Of a stretch of 64,000 nt of DNA, positions 34,139 to 43,130 are shown one piece after another. Within the stretch, counting starts at the first letter, position 1. Each line of letters starts with the position of its first letter. The position numbers and the translations under genes were made by a program. The notes beneath the pieces were generated by a model that was not told the origin of the DNA, made no database searches, and saw nothing but the letters and a program-made list of their open reading frames with translations. This DNA is from Actinomycetes bacterium. Its GTDB lineage: Bacteria; Actinomycetota; Actinomycetes; Propionibacteriales; Propionibacteriaceae. The stretch lies in the NCBI GenBank assembly GCA_023458095.1, contig JAEXAS010000034.1, positions 1 to 64,000 of the forward strand, written 5' to 3'.

Positions 34139-35284
34139 ATGACCAGTATGCGGGTGATTGAAGGCAGCGGCGGGCAGAGCCCGACGGATCGTCTGCATGC
34201 CCTGCTGCGCGCCGTCAATGAGGCGGGTGCCTCCGATTTGCACCTGTCTGCAGGACAGGCGCCGTTGATCCGACTGCATGGCGAGCTGATTCCGGTTCGT
34301 GAAGACCCGGCGCCGTTCGAGCCCAACGCTTTGGAGATTGCCCTGATGGCGATCCTGGATCCCCGCCGCCAGAGCGAATTCGCCGCCAAAGGCGAAGTGG
34401 ACTTGGCCTATGCGACCGCTGAGGGCCTGCGATTCCGGGTCAATGTGTATCGGCAGTCCGATCAGCTTGCGGGTGCGTTCCGGCTGATTCCGACTCACCT
34501 GCCGGGGCTTTCCGCGCTGGGTGTTCCCGCCATCGCCGAGCAGTTGGCGCTGGCCCCCAGCGGGCTGGTCCTGGTCACCGGTCCAGCCGGCTCTGGGAAG
34601 TCGACCACTCTGGCTGCGATGATCGATGTGATCAATCGGCGTCGCTCCAGCCACGTCGTGACGGTGGAGGATCCCATCGAGTATCGGCATCGCAGCGCTA
34701 GTTCGCTGATCCATCAGCGCGAGATCGGCGCCGACTCGACGTCCTTCGCCTCAGCGTTGCGCAGTGTGCTTCGTCAGGATCCCGATGTGGTGATGATCGG
34801 CGAGTTGCGCGATCAGGAGTCGATGTCGATGGCGCTCACCGCCGCCGAGACCGGACATCTGGTGCTGGCCACCTTGCACACCCATGGAGCAGCGAAGTCC
34901 ATCGATCGCATGATCGACTCGATGGCACCCAGCCAGCAGAACCAGGTGCGCACCCAAATCAGCGAGACCCTTCGCGGCGTGATCAGCCAGCGGCTGCTCC
35001 CACGCCTCAATCGGCCCGGCCGGGTTCTCGCCAGCGAGGCCCTGATTCGCACGCCGGCGGTCGGAAATCTGATCCGGGAACGTCAAGTTCATCAACTCTC
35101 GACGGTGATGCAAACCTCCTCGGACTTGGGGATGCACACCTTCGATCAGTCGCTGGCCCGTTTGGTGGCCGAAGGCATGGTGAGTGTCGAGGTGGCTACC
35201 GAGTACCTTGACGACCCCGGAGCCCTCGCCGGCGTCCGCCCGCCCCGGTTCGAGGACCAGGGCTTCGGAGAGGAACGATCATGA
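34139..35284 (+). CDS. pilT: Type IV pilus retraction ATPase PilT
   Basis: 381 residues. The N-terminus has ASDLHLSAGQAPLIRLHG, typical of PilT. Walker A GPAGSGKSTT (about 155), Asp box TVEDPIE, Walker B-like DPDVVMIGELRD, the His box ETGHLVLATLHTHGA and the C-terminal AVGNLIRERQVHQL are all present. It drives pilus retraction. Its presence suggests dynamic pili, for twitching or DNA uptake. It overlaps pilC by 4 bases. Confidence 0.94.
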   Translation: MTSMRVIEGSGGQSPTDRLHALLRAVNEAGASDLHLSAGQAPLIRLHGELIPVREDPAPFEPNALEIALMAILDPRRQSEFAAKGEVDLAYATAEGLRFRVNVYRQSDQLAGAFRLIPTHLPGLSALGVPAIAEQLALAPSGLVLVTGPAGSGKSTTLAAMIDVINRRRSSHVVTVEDPIEYRHRSASSLIHQREIGADSTSFASALRSVLRQDPDVVMIGELRDQESMSMALTAAETGHLVLATLHTHGAAKSIDRMIDSMAPSQQNQVRTQISETLRGVISQRLLPRLNRPGRVLASEALIRTPAVGNLIRERQVHQLSTVMQTSSDLGMHTFDQSLARLVAEGMVSVEVATEYLDDPGALAGVRPPRFEDQGFGEERS

Positions 35285-36516
35285 CCAGCATGGTCGAGTC
35301 TTTCGCCTTTCGTGCTGTGAATCCGCGCAGCAGCAGCATCATTCGAGGCACCGTGGAAGCCTCCGGAGAGTCGGCCGTGATCGACAAGCTGCATGCCCAA
35401 GGCCTGGTGCCGCTGGACATCCATCCTGTGATCAAGACCGGCCTGCGGCGCGAAATCCGTCTGGGCAATCGGCGACGGGTTCGGATGAAGCCGTTGGCGC
35501 TGTTCGCCGATCAACTGGCGAACCTGATCAACGCTGGCCTGCCGTTGATGCGGTCGGTGCGGGTGCTCGTCGAACAGACCGATGACAAGGCGCTGCGGAT
35601 TGCGCTCAGGGCGGTTCAGGGTGACCTGGAGGCGGGCACGAGCTTTTCTGCGGCGCTGGCCAAGCAGCCGGACGCCTTCCCGCCGTTGATGGTCAGCCTG
35701 ATCCGGGTCGGCGAGGCCGGCGGTTTCCTGGGCGATTCGTTGAAGATGGTGGCCGATACCTATCGGTCCGACGTTGAGCTGCAGGACAAGCTGCGTTCGG
35801 CCTCCACTTATCCGCTGGTGGTCCTGGTCATCGCGGTACTGGCCGTCATCGGCATGATCACCTTCATCGTTCCGATCTTCGAATCGATGTTCACCTCGAT
35901 GGGTGGCGAGCTTCCCTTGCCGACCCAGCTCCTGGTGGCCACCTCCCACAACATGGTCTGGATCCTTCCGGTCTTGGTGATCGTGTCGGTCGCCGGCTGG
36001 CTGTGGTGGATGCGGAATCGCCGCACCGAGCGGGTACGCAAGATCACCGGCCCGCTGGTGTTGCGGCTACCGATCTTCGGCAAGATCGCCCGCAAGACCG
36101 CCGTGGCCCGCTTCACCCGGAACCTGGCCATGATGCTGAGTGCTGGCGTCCCCTTGCTGCAGGCGCTGAGTTCGGTGGAGTCCACCTCGAACAACTGGGC
36201 CATGGAGCAGACCATCGGCGAGATCCAGCTTGCTGTACGCGATGGCGAGTCCATGGCTGCACCCATGGCTCGCTCGCAGGTGTTCCCGGCCTTGGTAGCG
36301 CAGATGGTCGCGGTCGGTGAGGAGTCCGGCACCTTGCCGCACATGCTCACCAAGGTCGCCGAGATGTACGAGGCTGAGGTCAAAGCCAGCACCGATCAAC
36401 TGGCCAGCGTGCTGGAACCGATCCTGATCGTCACCGTGGGCATCATGATCGGCTCCATGGTGTTGGCCCTCTACCTGCCGATCTTCGGGTTGTACTCGCA
36501 GTTGGCGGCCCAGTAA
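35281..36516 (+). CDS. pilC: Type IV pilus inner-membrane platform protein PilC
   Basis: 411 residues. Two copies of the GspF/PilC cytoplasmic helical domain (FADQLANLINAGLPLMRSV and FTRNLAMMLSAGVPLLQALSS) and membrane helices (VLVIAVLAVIGMITFIVPIFE; ILIVTVGIMIGSMVLALYLPIF). It couples PilB and PilT to pilin movement. The stop codon is directly followed by the stop of the convergent pilB. Confidence 0.93.
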   Translation: MTSMVESFAFRAVNPRSSSIIRGTVEASGESAVIDKLHAQGLVPLDIHPVIKTGLRREIRLGNRRRVRMKPLALFADQLANLINAGLPLMRSVRVLVEQTDDKALRIALRAVQGDLEAGTSFSAALAKQPDAFPPLMVSLIRVGEAGGFLGDSLKMVADTYRSDVELQDKLRSASTYPLVVLVIAVLAVIGMITFIVPIFESMFTSMGGELPLPTQLLVATSHNMVWILPVLVIVSVAGWLWWMRNRRTERVRKITGPLVLRLPIFGKIARKTAVARFTRNLAMMLSAGVPLLQALSSVESTSNNWAMEQTIGEIQLAVRDGESMAAPMARSQVFPALVAQMVAVGEESGTLPHMLTKVAEMYEAEVKASTDQLASVLEPILIVTVGIMIGSMVLALYLPIFGLYSQLAAQ

Positions 36517-38226
36517 TCACACGGTGACGCGAAGCACCTCTTCGATGGTCGTCATGCCGCGCATGGCTTTGGCGAACCCGTCCTGACGCAGGGGGACCAT
36601 CCCTTCGTCGAGAGCGACGGCGCGAATCTCTGAGGTCGGCGCATTGCGCACCGCCAACTGAGTCACGGCTTCTGTGACCTGCATGACTTCGTGCAACGCC
36701 ATGCGTCCGCGGTAGCCGGTGCCGGCGCAATTGGCGCAGCCGACGGCTCGATACAGCTTGGGTGGGTGCAGCTCGTCGACGGGGAAGTTGATCGAGCGCA
36801 GGGCTTCGGGATCAGGCTCCAGTGGCTGGCGGCAGTTGCGGCACAACTGTCGGGCCAGGCGTTGGGCGACGGCGAGCGTGAGCGCCGAGCCCACCAGATA
36901 CGGCTCCGCCCCGATCTCGATCAAGCGCGTGACCGCGCTGGGGGCGTCGTTGGTATGCAAAGTGGAGAACACCAGGTGGCCGGTCAGTGCTGCCTCGATC
37001 GAGGTCACGGCGGTCTCGGAGTCGCGGATCTCGCCCACCAGAATCACGTCAGGGTCGCAACGCAGCGAGGCCCGTAGCGAGGAGGCGAAGGTGAGCCCGG
37101 CTCGATGATTGACCTGGATCTGATTGGTCCCCGGAATCCGATACTCGACCGGGTCCTCGATGGTGATCACGTTGATCCGGCTGGTGGAGATCGCCGCCAG
37201 CGCAGCGTGCAGGCTGGTGGACTTCCCCGAACCGGTCGGACCGGTCAGCAACACCATGCCGTGCGGACGGGTGATCGCCGCGCGGAACCGCTGCTCGTTG
37301 TCCGCAGACATGGCCAGTGCCTCCATGCTGACCGCCGAGGAGTTCTGGTCCAGGATTCGCATGACGACCTTCTCGCCCCACACCGTGGGGATGGTCGCTG
37401 CGCGCAGGTCCACGGTGCGATCGCGATGGTGGAAGGTGATGCGGCCATCCTGGGGACGGCGGCGATCGGCGATGTCGATATTGGCCATGATCTTCAGGCG
37501 GGAGATGATGCCGTCCTGAATGCCGCGGTCGGCGCGCTGCATCTCATGCAGCACCCCGTCGATGCGGAATCGCACGGTCAGATCGAATTGGCCCGGCTCG
37601 ATGTGGATATCGCTGGCGCGGTCGTCAATGGCTTGGGAAATCAGAAGGTTGACGAAGCGCACCACCGGAGCGTTGGCTGCCTGACCTTCCAAGGAGGCGT
37701 CCGCCTCGGCGGTGGTGGCTGCGTCCACCATCATCGCTGCGGAGATCTTGTTGAGTTCGTCGTCGGAGCGCAGATACACCTCGAAGGCGTGCTGCATGGC
37801 GCTGCGAGTCACCACCACCGGTTCGACAGCCATATCGGTGTGGCTACTCACCTCGTCAATGGCCTGAATGTCGAAGGGGTCGCGCATGCCCACGACCAGG
37901 GTCTTGGTTTGCGGGCCGGCATCCTCGCCGATGGAGCGCGGTGAGTTCTGCGAGTCGACGATGCGAATCGGGATGAGTCGATAGCGCCGGCACAGGGCGA
38001 CGGGCACGAGCGCCATAGCCGTCGGGTCGGGCTGGGTCGCGGCCAGATCCAGGTACTGGCGTCCAGCCTGCTCGGCGATGGCGCGCGCCAGGTCGTCCTC
38101 GCTGACCAGGCGGCGGTCCAGCAACACCTGCCGAAGTTCGCGTCCTTGGTACTTCTCGGCCAAGGGCGAAAGAGTGGCCGCGTCGATCATGCCGCGGCCC
38201 ACCAAGATGGAGGCTAAGTCGGTCAT
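36517..38226 (-). CDS. pilB: Type IV pilus assembly ATPase PilB
   Basis: 569 residues from the ATG at 38226 (GGGGAG upstream); an open frame further upstream has no family match. N-terminal MshEN-type domain (ILVGRGMIDAATLSPLAEKY, RQVLLDRRLVSEDDLARAIA). Motor domain with Walker A GPTGSGKSTSLHAAL, Asp box TIEDPVEYRIPG, Walker B DPDVILVGEIRDSET, His box GHLVFSTLHTNDAPS, and the zinc motif CRNCRQ...CANCAGTGYRGR. It powers pilin extension. It is transcribed against the rest of the cluster, so its expression must be set separately. Confidence 0.95.
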   Translation of the reverse strand: MTDLASILVGRGMIDAATLSPLAEKYQGRELRQVLLDRRLVSEDDLARAIAEQAGRQYLDLAATQPDPTAMALVPVALCRRYRLIPIRIVDSQNSPRSIGEDAGPQTKTLVVGMRDPFDIQAIDEVSSHTDMAVEPVVVTRSAMQHAFEVYLRSDDELNKISAAMMVDAATTAEADASLEGQAANAPVVRFVNLLISQAIDDRASDIHIEPGQFDLTVRFRIDGVLHEMQRADRGIQDGIISRLKIMANIDIADRRRPQDGRITFHHRDRTVDLRAATIPTVWGEKVVMRILDQNSSAVSMEALAMSADNEQRFRAAITRPHGMVLLTGPTGSGKSTSLHAALAAISTSRINVITIEDPVEYRIPGTNQIQVNHRAGLTFASSLRASLRCDPDVILVGEIRDSETAVTSIEAALTGHLVFSTLHTNDAPSAVTRLIEIGAEPYLVGSALTLAVAQRLARQLCRNCRQPLEPDPEALRSINFPVDELHPPKLYRAVGCANCAGTGYRGRMALHEVMQVTEAVTQLAVRNAPTSEIRAVALDEGMVPLRQDGFAKAMRGMTTIEEVLRVTV

Positions 38227-38421
38227 CGTCACTCCCCACAGAACCGCCGGCACCATCGCCGGCGGAGCTTCTGGACTCAGTTTAGGGGTGCGGCCGGCAA
38301 GGTCCGAACCAGCGAGCAGTATGAGTCTTACCGACTGTGACCCAGGTTCCAGAGCCGATCTGCGGCGCTTCCTACGGTGTCGGTGACGGCGACACGCGCC
38401 GCCCTGAGCACCAGGAGTTGA

Positions 38422-38724
38422 GTGATGGCCCTCTATATCGACACCCATAGCCAAGCCCATGGCACCTACCCCACGGGGATCGACGTCCCCGGGCTGGCCG
38501 CCTTCCTGCCCGGCTTCCTGGACGCCTGCGCAGCGGAGGGAGTTTCGGTGCACACCGGCTATGTGAACCTGAACGAAGGTCGGATCACCTGCGTGACCAC
38601 CGGTCCGGACGCCGAGGCCGTGCGGCGAGCCCACCTCGCCGTGGGTTACATCCCCGATCCGGACATCATTGAGGTGAGCACCATCTCGCCGGCGGACCTT
38701 TTCTACCCCCAGGCGTCTATCTGA
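38422..38724 (+). CDS. DUF4242 (SCO4226-like) small protein
   Basis: 100 residues. It resembles the DUF4242 family (MALYIDTHSQAHGTYPTG, TTGPDAEAVRRAHLAVGY, DIIEVSTISP), for which a Streptomyces member binds nickel. AGGAG-like site (CAGGAGTTGAGTG) ahead of the ATG. It overlaps the next, Crp-type gene by one base, so the two form an operon. The function is not established. Confidence 0.7.
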   Translation: MMALYIDTHSQAHGTYPTGIDVPGLAAFLPGFLDACAAEGVSVHTGYVNLNEGRITCVTTGPDAEAVRRAHLAVGYIPDPDIIEVSTISPADLFYPQASI

Positions 38725-39425
38725 TGACGACCATCCGTGCCAGCATGGTGCCCGTGATCGATCCGACCACGTCTGTCGCGGAAGGTTTTCCCTTCCTGCA
38801 AGGAGCCAGCGCGGCGACTCGCGAATTGGTGAGCACCTTGCCGGTACGGCGGGTGCCGGCCCGTACGCCCGTGCTGCATCGCGGTGATGCGGTTGACGGT
38901 GTCTTCTTGGTTGTCGGCGGATCTTTGCGGGTGTTCTACATCGCCGCCGACGGCCACGAAGCGACTCTGTACCGGGTGCGCCCGGGCCAGACCTGCATCT
39001 TGGCGCTCACTGCCGCCTTCCGCAGCGAGCCCTACCCGGCCTGGGTGGAAACCGAGGACGAGGCGCTGAGCTTCGCCCTCGTGCCCGGTGCGGTCTTTCG
39101 GCGGCTCTATGACAGCGAGCCGAGCTTTCGCAGCTTCGTCTTCGAGGTGCTCTCCGGACGGGTCTTCGAGTTGATGACGCGGATGGAGGAGCTGGGTTCG
39201 CTGAAGGTGGAGCAGCGTTTGGCCGCCTTCCTGCTGGAGGCGGCCGATGCCGAGGGTGAGGTGCGGATGAGTCAGGCGCGGCTGGCCGCCCACCTCGGCA
39301 CTGCCCGTGAAGTGGTGTTCCGGGCACTGCGGACGATGACCGCCCAAGGCCTGGTGCACACCTCGCGGGCGCGCGTTCGCGTGGTCGATCGGGCCGGCCT
39401 GCGCCGACTCCACGCCAACGGCTGA
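38724..39425 (+). CDS. Crp/Fnr family transcriptional regulator
   Basis: 233 residues. An N-terminal cNMP-binding barrel (RGDAVDGVFLVVGGSLRVFY, HEATLYRVRPGQTCILAL) and a C-terminal winged helix (VEQRLAAFLLEAAD, MSQARLAAHLGTAREVVFRALRTMTAQGLVH). There is no N-terminal cysteine cluster, so it does not look like an iron-sulfur Fnr; TCIL carries a single cysteine. It is co-transcribed with the DUF4242 gene and convergent with ppgK. Its targets are unknown. Confidence 0.85.
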   Translation: MTTIRASMVPVIDPTTSVAEGFPFLQGASAATRELVSTLPVRRVPARTPVLHRGDAVDGVFLVVGGSLRVFYIAADGHEATLYRVRPGQTCILALTAAFRSEPYPAWVETEDEALSFALVPGAVFRRLYDSEPSFRSFVFEVLSGRVFELMTRMEELGSLKVEQRLAAFLLEAADAEGEVRMSQARLAAHLGTAREVVFRALRTMTAQGLVHTSRARVRVVDRAGLRRLHANG

Positions 39426-39432
39426 TTGCGAC

Positions 39433-40188
39433 TCAGCGTTCCTCGCTGGCCAGCACCGCCGCGCCGATGATGCCCGCGCGATTGCGGAGCGCGGCGGGCA
39501 CGATGGGCGCCCTCAACTTGAGCATGGGCAAGAACTTGTCGGACTCCTTGGAGACCCCGCCACCGACGACGAAGAGGTCTGGGGAGAACAGCTTCTCCAA
39601 AGTCTCGTAGTAGCGCTGCAGGCGAGGGATGTAACGGGCGTAGGAGAGCTTCTCAGTCGCTTTAGCCGAGGCTGCAGCTCGCTTCTCGGCGTCCTTGCCG
39701 TCGATCTCGATGTGACCCAGCTCGGTATTGGGGATCAGGACGCCGCGATAGATCAACGCAGTCCCGATGCCGGTGCCGAGGGTGGTCATCAAGACCAGCC
39801 CCTGCTCACCGGCCGCCGCGCCGAACCGCACCTCGGCGAATCCGGCCGCGTCGGCGTCGTTGACCAGCACCACGGGGCGTCCCAGGCGCTGGGAGAAGAT
39901 GTCGGCGGCCGGAGCATCGACCCAGGACGAATCGATGTTGGCCGCAGATCGGGTGATGCCATGGGTCACCAATGCGGGGATGGTGATGCCGATCGGCCCG
40001 TCGGCGAGTTGGCGGTCGAAGGAGTCGACGATCTCGGCCACGACAGCCGCGACATTCTTCGGGGTGGACTTGGCCGGGGTGGGGATGCGAATGCGGTCGG
40101 TGAGAAAGTCGCCGGCGGCGATGTCGACGATGGCGCCCTTGATTCCGGAGCCGCCGATGTCGATGCCCAAAGCAGGGGTGATCTGCAT
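39433..40188 (-). CDS. ppgK: Polyphosphate glucokinase
   Basis: 251 residues. ROK-fold kinase with the PPGK patterns DIGGSGIKGAIVDI, TLGTGIGTALIYRGV and the NTELGHIEIDGKDAEKRAA element typical of polyphosphate-dependent enzymes. It makes glucose-6-phosphate from glucose using polyphosphate (usually ATP as well). The ATG has a TAGGGT -10 element exactly 6 bases upstream and no ribosome site, so the mRNA is likely leaderless. It is divergent from galE, whose promoter lies back to back. Confidence 0.93.
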   Translation of the reverse strand: MQITPALGIDIGGSGIKGAIVDIAAGDFLTDRIRIPTPAKSTPKNVAAVVAEIVDSFDRQLADGPIGITIPALVTHGITRSAANIDSSWVDAPAADIFSQRLGRPVVLVNDADAAGFAEVRFGAAAGEQGLVLMTTLGTGIGTALIYRGVLIPNTELGHIEIDGKDAEKRAAASAKATEKLSYARYIPRLQRYYETLEKLFSPDLFVVGGGVSKESDKFLPMLKLRAPIVPAALRNRAGIIGAAVLASEER

Positions 40189-40194
40189 AGCTCA

Positions 40195-40200
40195 ACCCTA
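40195..40200 (-). promoter_or_regulatory. -10 element TAGGGT, leaderless start of ppgK
   Basis: On the minus strand TAGGGT ends 6 bases before the ppgK ATG, so transcription should start at the ATG. Confidence 0.5.
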
Positions 40201-40233
40201 GCGATCCCTCAGCCCGCGGCGGGGTCGGCGTCC

Positions 40234-40239
40234 TAGACT
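40234..40239 (+). promoter_or_regulatory. -10 element TAGACT, leaderless start of galE
   Basis: TAGACT ends 8 bases before the galE ATG and no ribosome site is visible. It is 33 bases from the opposing ppgK element. Confidence 0.45.
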
Positions 40240-40247
40240 CATCGTCC

Positions 40248-41213
40248 ATGACGACATGGTTGGTAACCGGCGGTGCGGGATACATCGGGGCGCATGTGGT
40301 GCGGGCTCTGGTGGCGGATGGCTACGGTGCGGTGGTCTACGACGACCTGACGACCGGGCGTGCCGACTTCGTTCCGGCAGCGGTGCCGATGGTTTCGGAC
40401 ACAATCTTGAACACCGATCGACTGGCCGCCACTTTGCGCGAGTTCGACTGCGCCGGAGTCATCCACGTGGCGGGGTACAAGTACGCCGGAGTGTCGGTGC
40501 AGCGCCCGGTGCACACCTTCACCCAGAACCTGACCGGCACCGCCTCGGTGTTGACCGCGATGGCGCAGGCCGATGTCTCCCGGCTGGTCTTCTCCTCCTC
40601 GGCGGCCATCTTCGGGACCCCGAGCGATGATGTCGTCACCGAGGATTCGGCCCAGCGTCCGGAATCGCCCTATGGGGAGTCGAAGCTCGCTGCGGAGTGG
40701 CTGATCAACGACGTCGTGCGTGCCTCCGAGACGTTCACAGCGGTCAGCCTTCGGTACTTCAACGTGGTGGGATCCGATACCGATGCGGTCTACGACGCCA
40801 GCCCACACAATCTCTTCCCACTGGTGATCGAGGCGCTGCTGGCCGGTCGAACCCCACGGATCAACGGCACCGACTATCCGACCCCGGACGGCACCTGTGT
40901 GCGCGACTACATCCACGTCGGCGACCTGGCGCGTTCCCACGTGGTCGCGGCGGAGGCATTGTCGTCGGGCCGGACATTGCGGGCTGCCTACAACCTGGGC
41001 AGCGGTGAGGGTCTGAGCGTGCGCCAGATCATGGATGCGATGGCACGGGTGACCGGGATCGACTTCACTCCCGAACTCGCCCCTCGCCGTGAGGGTGATC
41101 CGGCCCGGATCGTCGCCGACGGATCAGCGGCCGCCGTCGACCTGGATTGGCGCATGCGGCATTCGATCGACGACATGGTCGCCTCGGCGTGGTCAGCCCG
41201 CCGGGCTCACTGA
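40248..41213 (+). CDS. galE: UDP-glucose 4-epimerase
   Basis: 321 residues, short-chain dehydrogenase fold. NAD motif GGAGYIGAHV, catalytic Ser in SSSAAIFG and YxxxK as YGESKLA. LRYFNVVGSD and GDLARSHV are typical of GalE. It interconverts UDP-glucose and UDP-galactose and, with galK at 48.6 kb, gives galactose use (Leloir pathway); galT is not in this window. It also provides UDP-galactose for wall polymers. The 3' end overlaps the convergent PH-domain gene by 21 bases. Confidence 0.94.
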   Translation: MTTWLVTGGAGYIGAHVVRALVADGYGAVVYDDLTTGRADFVPAAVPMVSDTILNTDRLAATLREFDCAGVIHVAGYKYAGVSVQRPVHTFTQNLTGTASVLTAMAQADVSRLVFSSSAAIFGTPSDDVVTEDSAQRPESPYGESKLAAEWLINDVVRASETFTAVSLRYFNVVGSDTDAVYDASPHNLFPLVIEALLAGRTPRINGTDYPTPDGTCVRDYIHVGDLARSHVVAAEALSSGRTLRAAYNLGSGEGLSVRQIMDAMARVTGIDFTPELAPRREGDPARIVADGSAAAVDLDWRMRHSIDDMVASAWSARRAH

Positions 41214-42632
41214 ATCCGACGCACCGCCCGGATCGGGTGATCCCTCGGTGGGATCGGGCCGGGTCGATTGGGCCAAGGCGATGAGGTGTTCTTGATGCTG
41301 GCGGATGTGGCCAACGTCCAGGCCGCGTACGGTCGCCGAGAAGCGTGCTCCGGCGGTGTGGAAGCTCAGATTGGCGAGGTTGAGGCGGGCTGAGACCGGC
41401 CCTTGGCTGATGGCCACTGACTGGACGCGGGCATGGGGCACCAGGTCCCAGCGGCGTTCCAGCCAGCCATGGCGGGAGACCACGAGATGCTCGTCATGGC
41501 CGAAGCCGAGGAACGGACCGACGATGGGATGCAGCCAGCGAGCCCGCTTCGGCAGCGGTTCCAGCGGGATTCGGGTGAAGTCGGCCGTGGGCCACAGCAG
41601 CGCGAGCACGGTGCGTACCTCGGCAAGGTCGGCGACCGGCAGCAGCACGCTGGTCACATCCGACCGGGTCGACTCCTGGTTGCGCATACCCAGCCCGATT
41701 ACCTCGATCTCGGCTCGGTACCAGCCACGAGGTCGCCACAGCAGCGATTGGCTCAACCGGACGAATTGAATCCGGCGCGGCGGCAGTGACTGGCTGGTCA
41801 GATCGGTCAAACCCCGCGAGATCCGCAGCCCCGCAGGTCGGGTCGAGAGTGTGAAGTTGAACTGGCCGGTGACTCTGCGAATGATGAAGCCACCGACGGC
41901 TGAGGCCGCCGAGATCACCAAGGCGAGCACCACCACGATGCCGTGCAGATAGGGCGAGAGCAGGATGACTGCGGTCAAGGTGATCGCGATCATCGCCAGC
42001 AGCCCAAGGAACTCATTGGACGTCAGTGCCGCAACCAGGAGCCGCTGCGACGGTATCCGCAGCACCACCTGGTCTTCGTCGCTCAGGTCGCTGAGTTGCA
42101 GGCCTGGATCAGGGGCGTCGGCAATGACGGCCTCGTGGCCGCGGGCCCGCGACAGCAGATAGTCGCGCAGGTTGTAGGCCCGCGGCCGGGAAAGATAACG
42201 CAGTTTGATCCGCTCGTCGGAGCCGATGTCGATGGTGAGTTCGGCCAATCCGAAGATCCGTGCCGCCAGCGGTTGCAGCACGTCGATGGAGGCGACCTTG
42301 TCGAATGCGACCCGTTGCGAGCGGTGCACCAGGATCCCGGATTCGACCCGCAGTTCTTCGGAGTCGATGACGAACCGGGTGACCAGCCAGCTCACGAACC
42401 CGACCGCTCCGGCGATGAGGGTCACTCCGACCACCACTCCGGCGACGACGATCAGCGGTGGAGGTTCGGTCCCTTCGCTGAACCAGGACACAACCTCTCG
42501 CCCCAGGCCGATCAACAGCGCCAACAGCACGACCCAGCCTCGAATGAGTGGGGTGAGCGGGTGCGGGCGTTCGGTGAGCTTGATGGGACTGTCGATGAGG
42601 GGCGGCGAATCCTGCGGCTCGGTGGTACTCAC
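41193..42632 (-). CDS. Membrane protein with bacterial PH domains (YdbT-like)
   Basis: 479 residues from the GTG at 42632, which overlaps the stop of the preceding gene (GTGA). Several transmembrane pairs alternate with bPH2 (DUF304) domains: FVIDSEELRVESGILVHRSQRVAFDKVASIDV, then the RPAGLRISRGLTDLTSQSLPP region and a third near WLERRWDLVPHARVQSVAI. In Bacillus YdbST helps resist an antimicrobial peptide; the function here is unknown. Together with the next gene it forms the YdbS-YdbT type pair. Confidence 0.82.
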   Translation of the reverse strand: MSTTEPQDSPPLIDSPIKLTERPHPLTPLIRGWVVLLALLIGLGREVVSWFSEGTEPPPLIVVAGVVVGVTLIAGAVGFVSWLVTRFVIDSEELRVESGILVHRSQRVAFDKVASIDVLQPLAARIFGLAELTIDIGSDERIKLRYLSRPRAYNLRDYLLSRARGHEAVIADAPDPGLQLSDLSDEDQVVLRIPSQRLLVAALTSNEFLGLLAMIAITLTAVILLSPYLHGIVVVLALVISAASAVGGFIIRRVTGQFNFTLSTRPAGLRISRGLTDLTSQSLPPRRIQFVRLSQSLLWRPRGWYRAEIEVIGLGMRNQESTRSDVTSVLLPVADLAEVRTVLALLWPTADFTRIPLEPLPKRARWLHPIVGPFLGFGHDEHLVVSRHGWLERRWDLVPHARVQSVAISQGPVSARLNLANLSFHTAGARFSATVRGLDVGHIRQHQEHLIALAQSTRPDPTEGSPDPGGASDSVSPAG

Positions 42633-43120
42633 AGGGGGAGTGCCTGTTCTTCGCCCAAGGCGATCAGTTGATCTCTGATCCGGATCGCATCCTCGGCTGT
42701 GAGGGCGGGGATGGTGCCGTGGGATTCTGCGCTGGCGGTGACCAACTGGACGCCGGACAGTCCCCACAGTCGATTGATCGGCCCGGTGGTGACTTCGATG
42801 CTGAGCATGCGTCCATAGGGGATCGCGGTCAACGAGCGAAACCACAGGCCCTTGCTGATCAGGAGGTCGCGTTCACCTTCCCGGAATCGAAACGCCCGGA
42901 CCCAGCGGCCGATACGAATCACGCGCCATGTCGTCCAGCACACTCCGGCGACGGCCGCGAGGAGTACGGGCCAGCCCTGCTGCGGAAAAGCCAGCCACAG
43001 GCCGATCGTGATGGCTGTCCAGAGGATCACATTGGTGACCGCGGACGTGATGCGGTGTGACGTCACGGCCACCGGGGGGAGGCCTTGCCACTCTCCTGCA
43101 GGTCGGAAAACGTCGTCCAT
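42629..43120 (-). CDS. Membrane protein with one bacterial PH domain (YdbS-like)
   Basis: 163 residues from the ATG at 43120; an in-frame GTG at 43171 overlaps the preceding gene by 40 bases and is less likely. Two membrane helices (VTNVILWTAITIGLWLAF and VLLAAVAGVCWTTWRVIRI) and then a bPH2 domain (GLWFRSLTAIPYGRMLSIEV, LWGLSGVQLVTAS). Partner of the following larger protein. Confidence 0.82.
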   Translation of the reverse strand: MDDVFRPAGEWQGLPPVAVTSHRITSAVTNVILWTAITIGLWLAFPQQGWPVLLAAVAGVCWTTWRVIRIGRWVRAFRFREGERDLLISKGLWFRSLTAIPYGRMLSIEVTTGPINRLWGLSGVQLVTASAESHGTIPALTAEDAIRIRDQLIALGEEQALPL

Positions 43121-43130
43121 GGGGTGCAGA

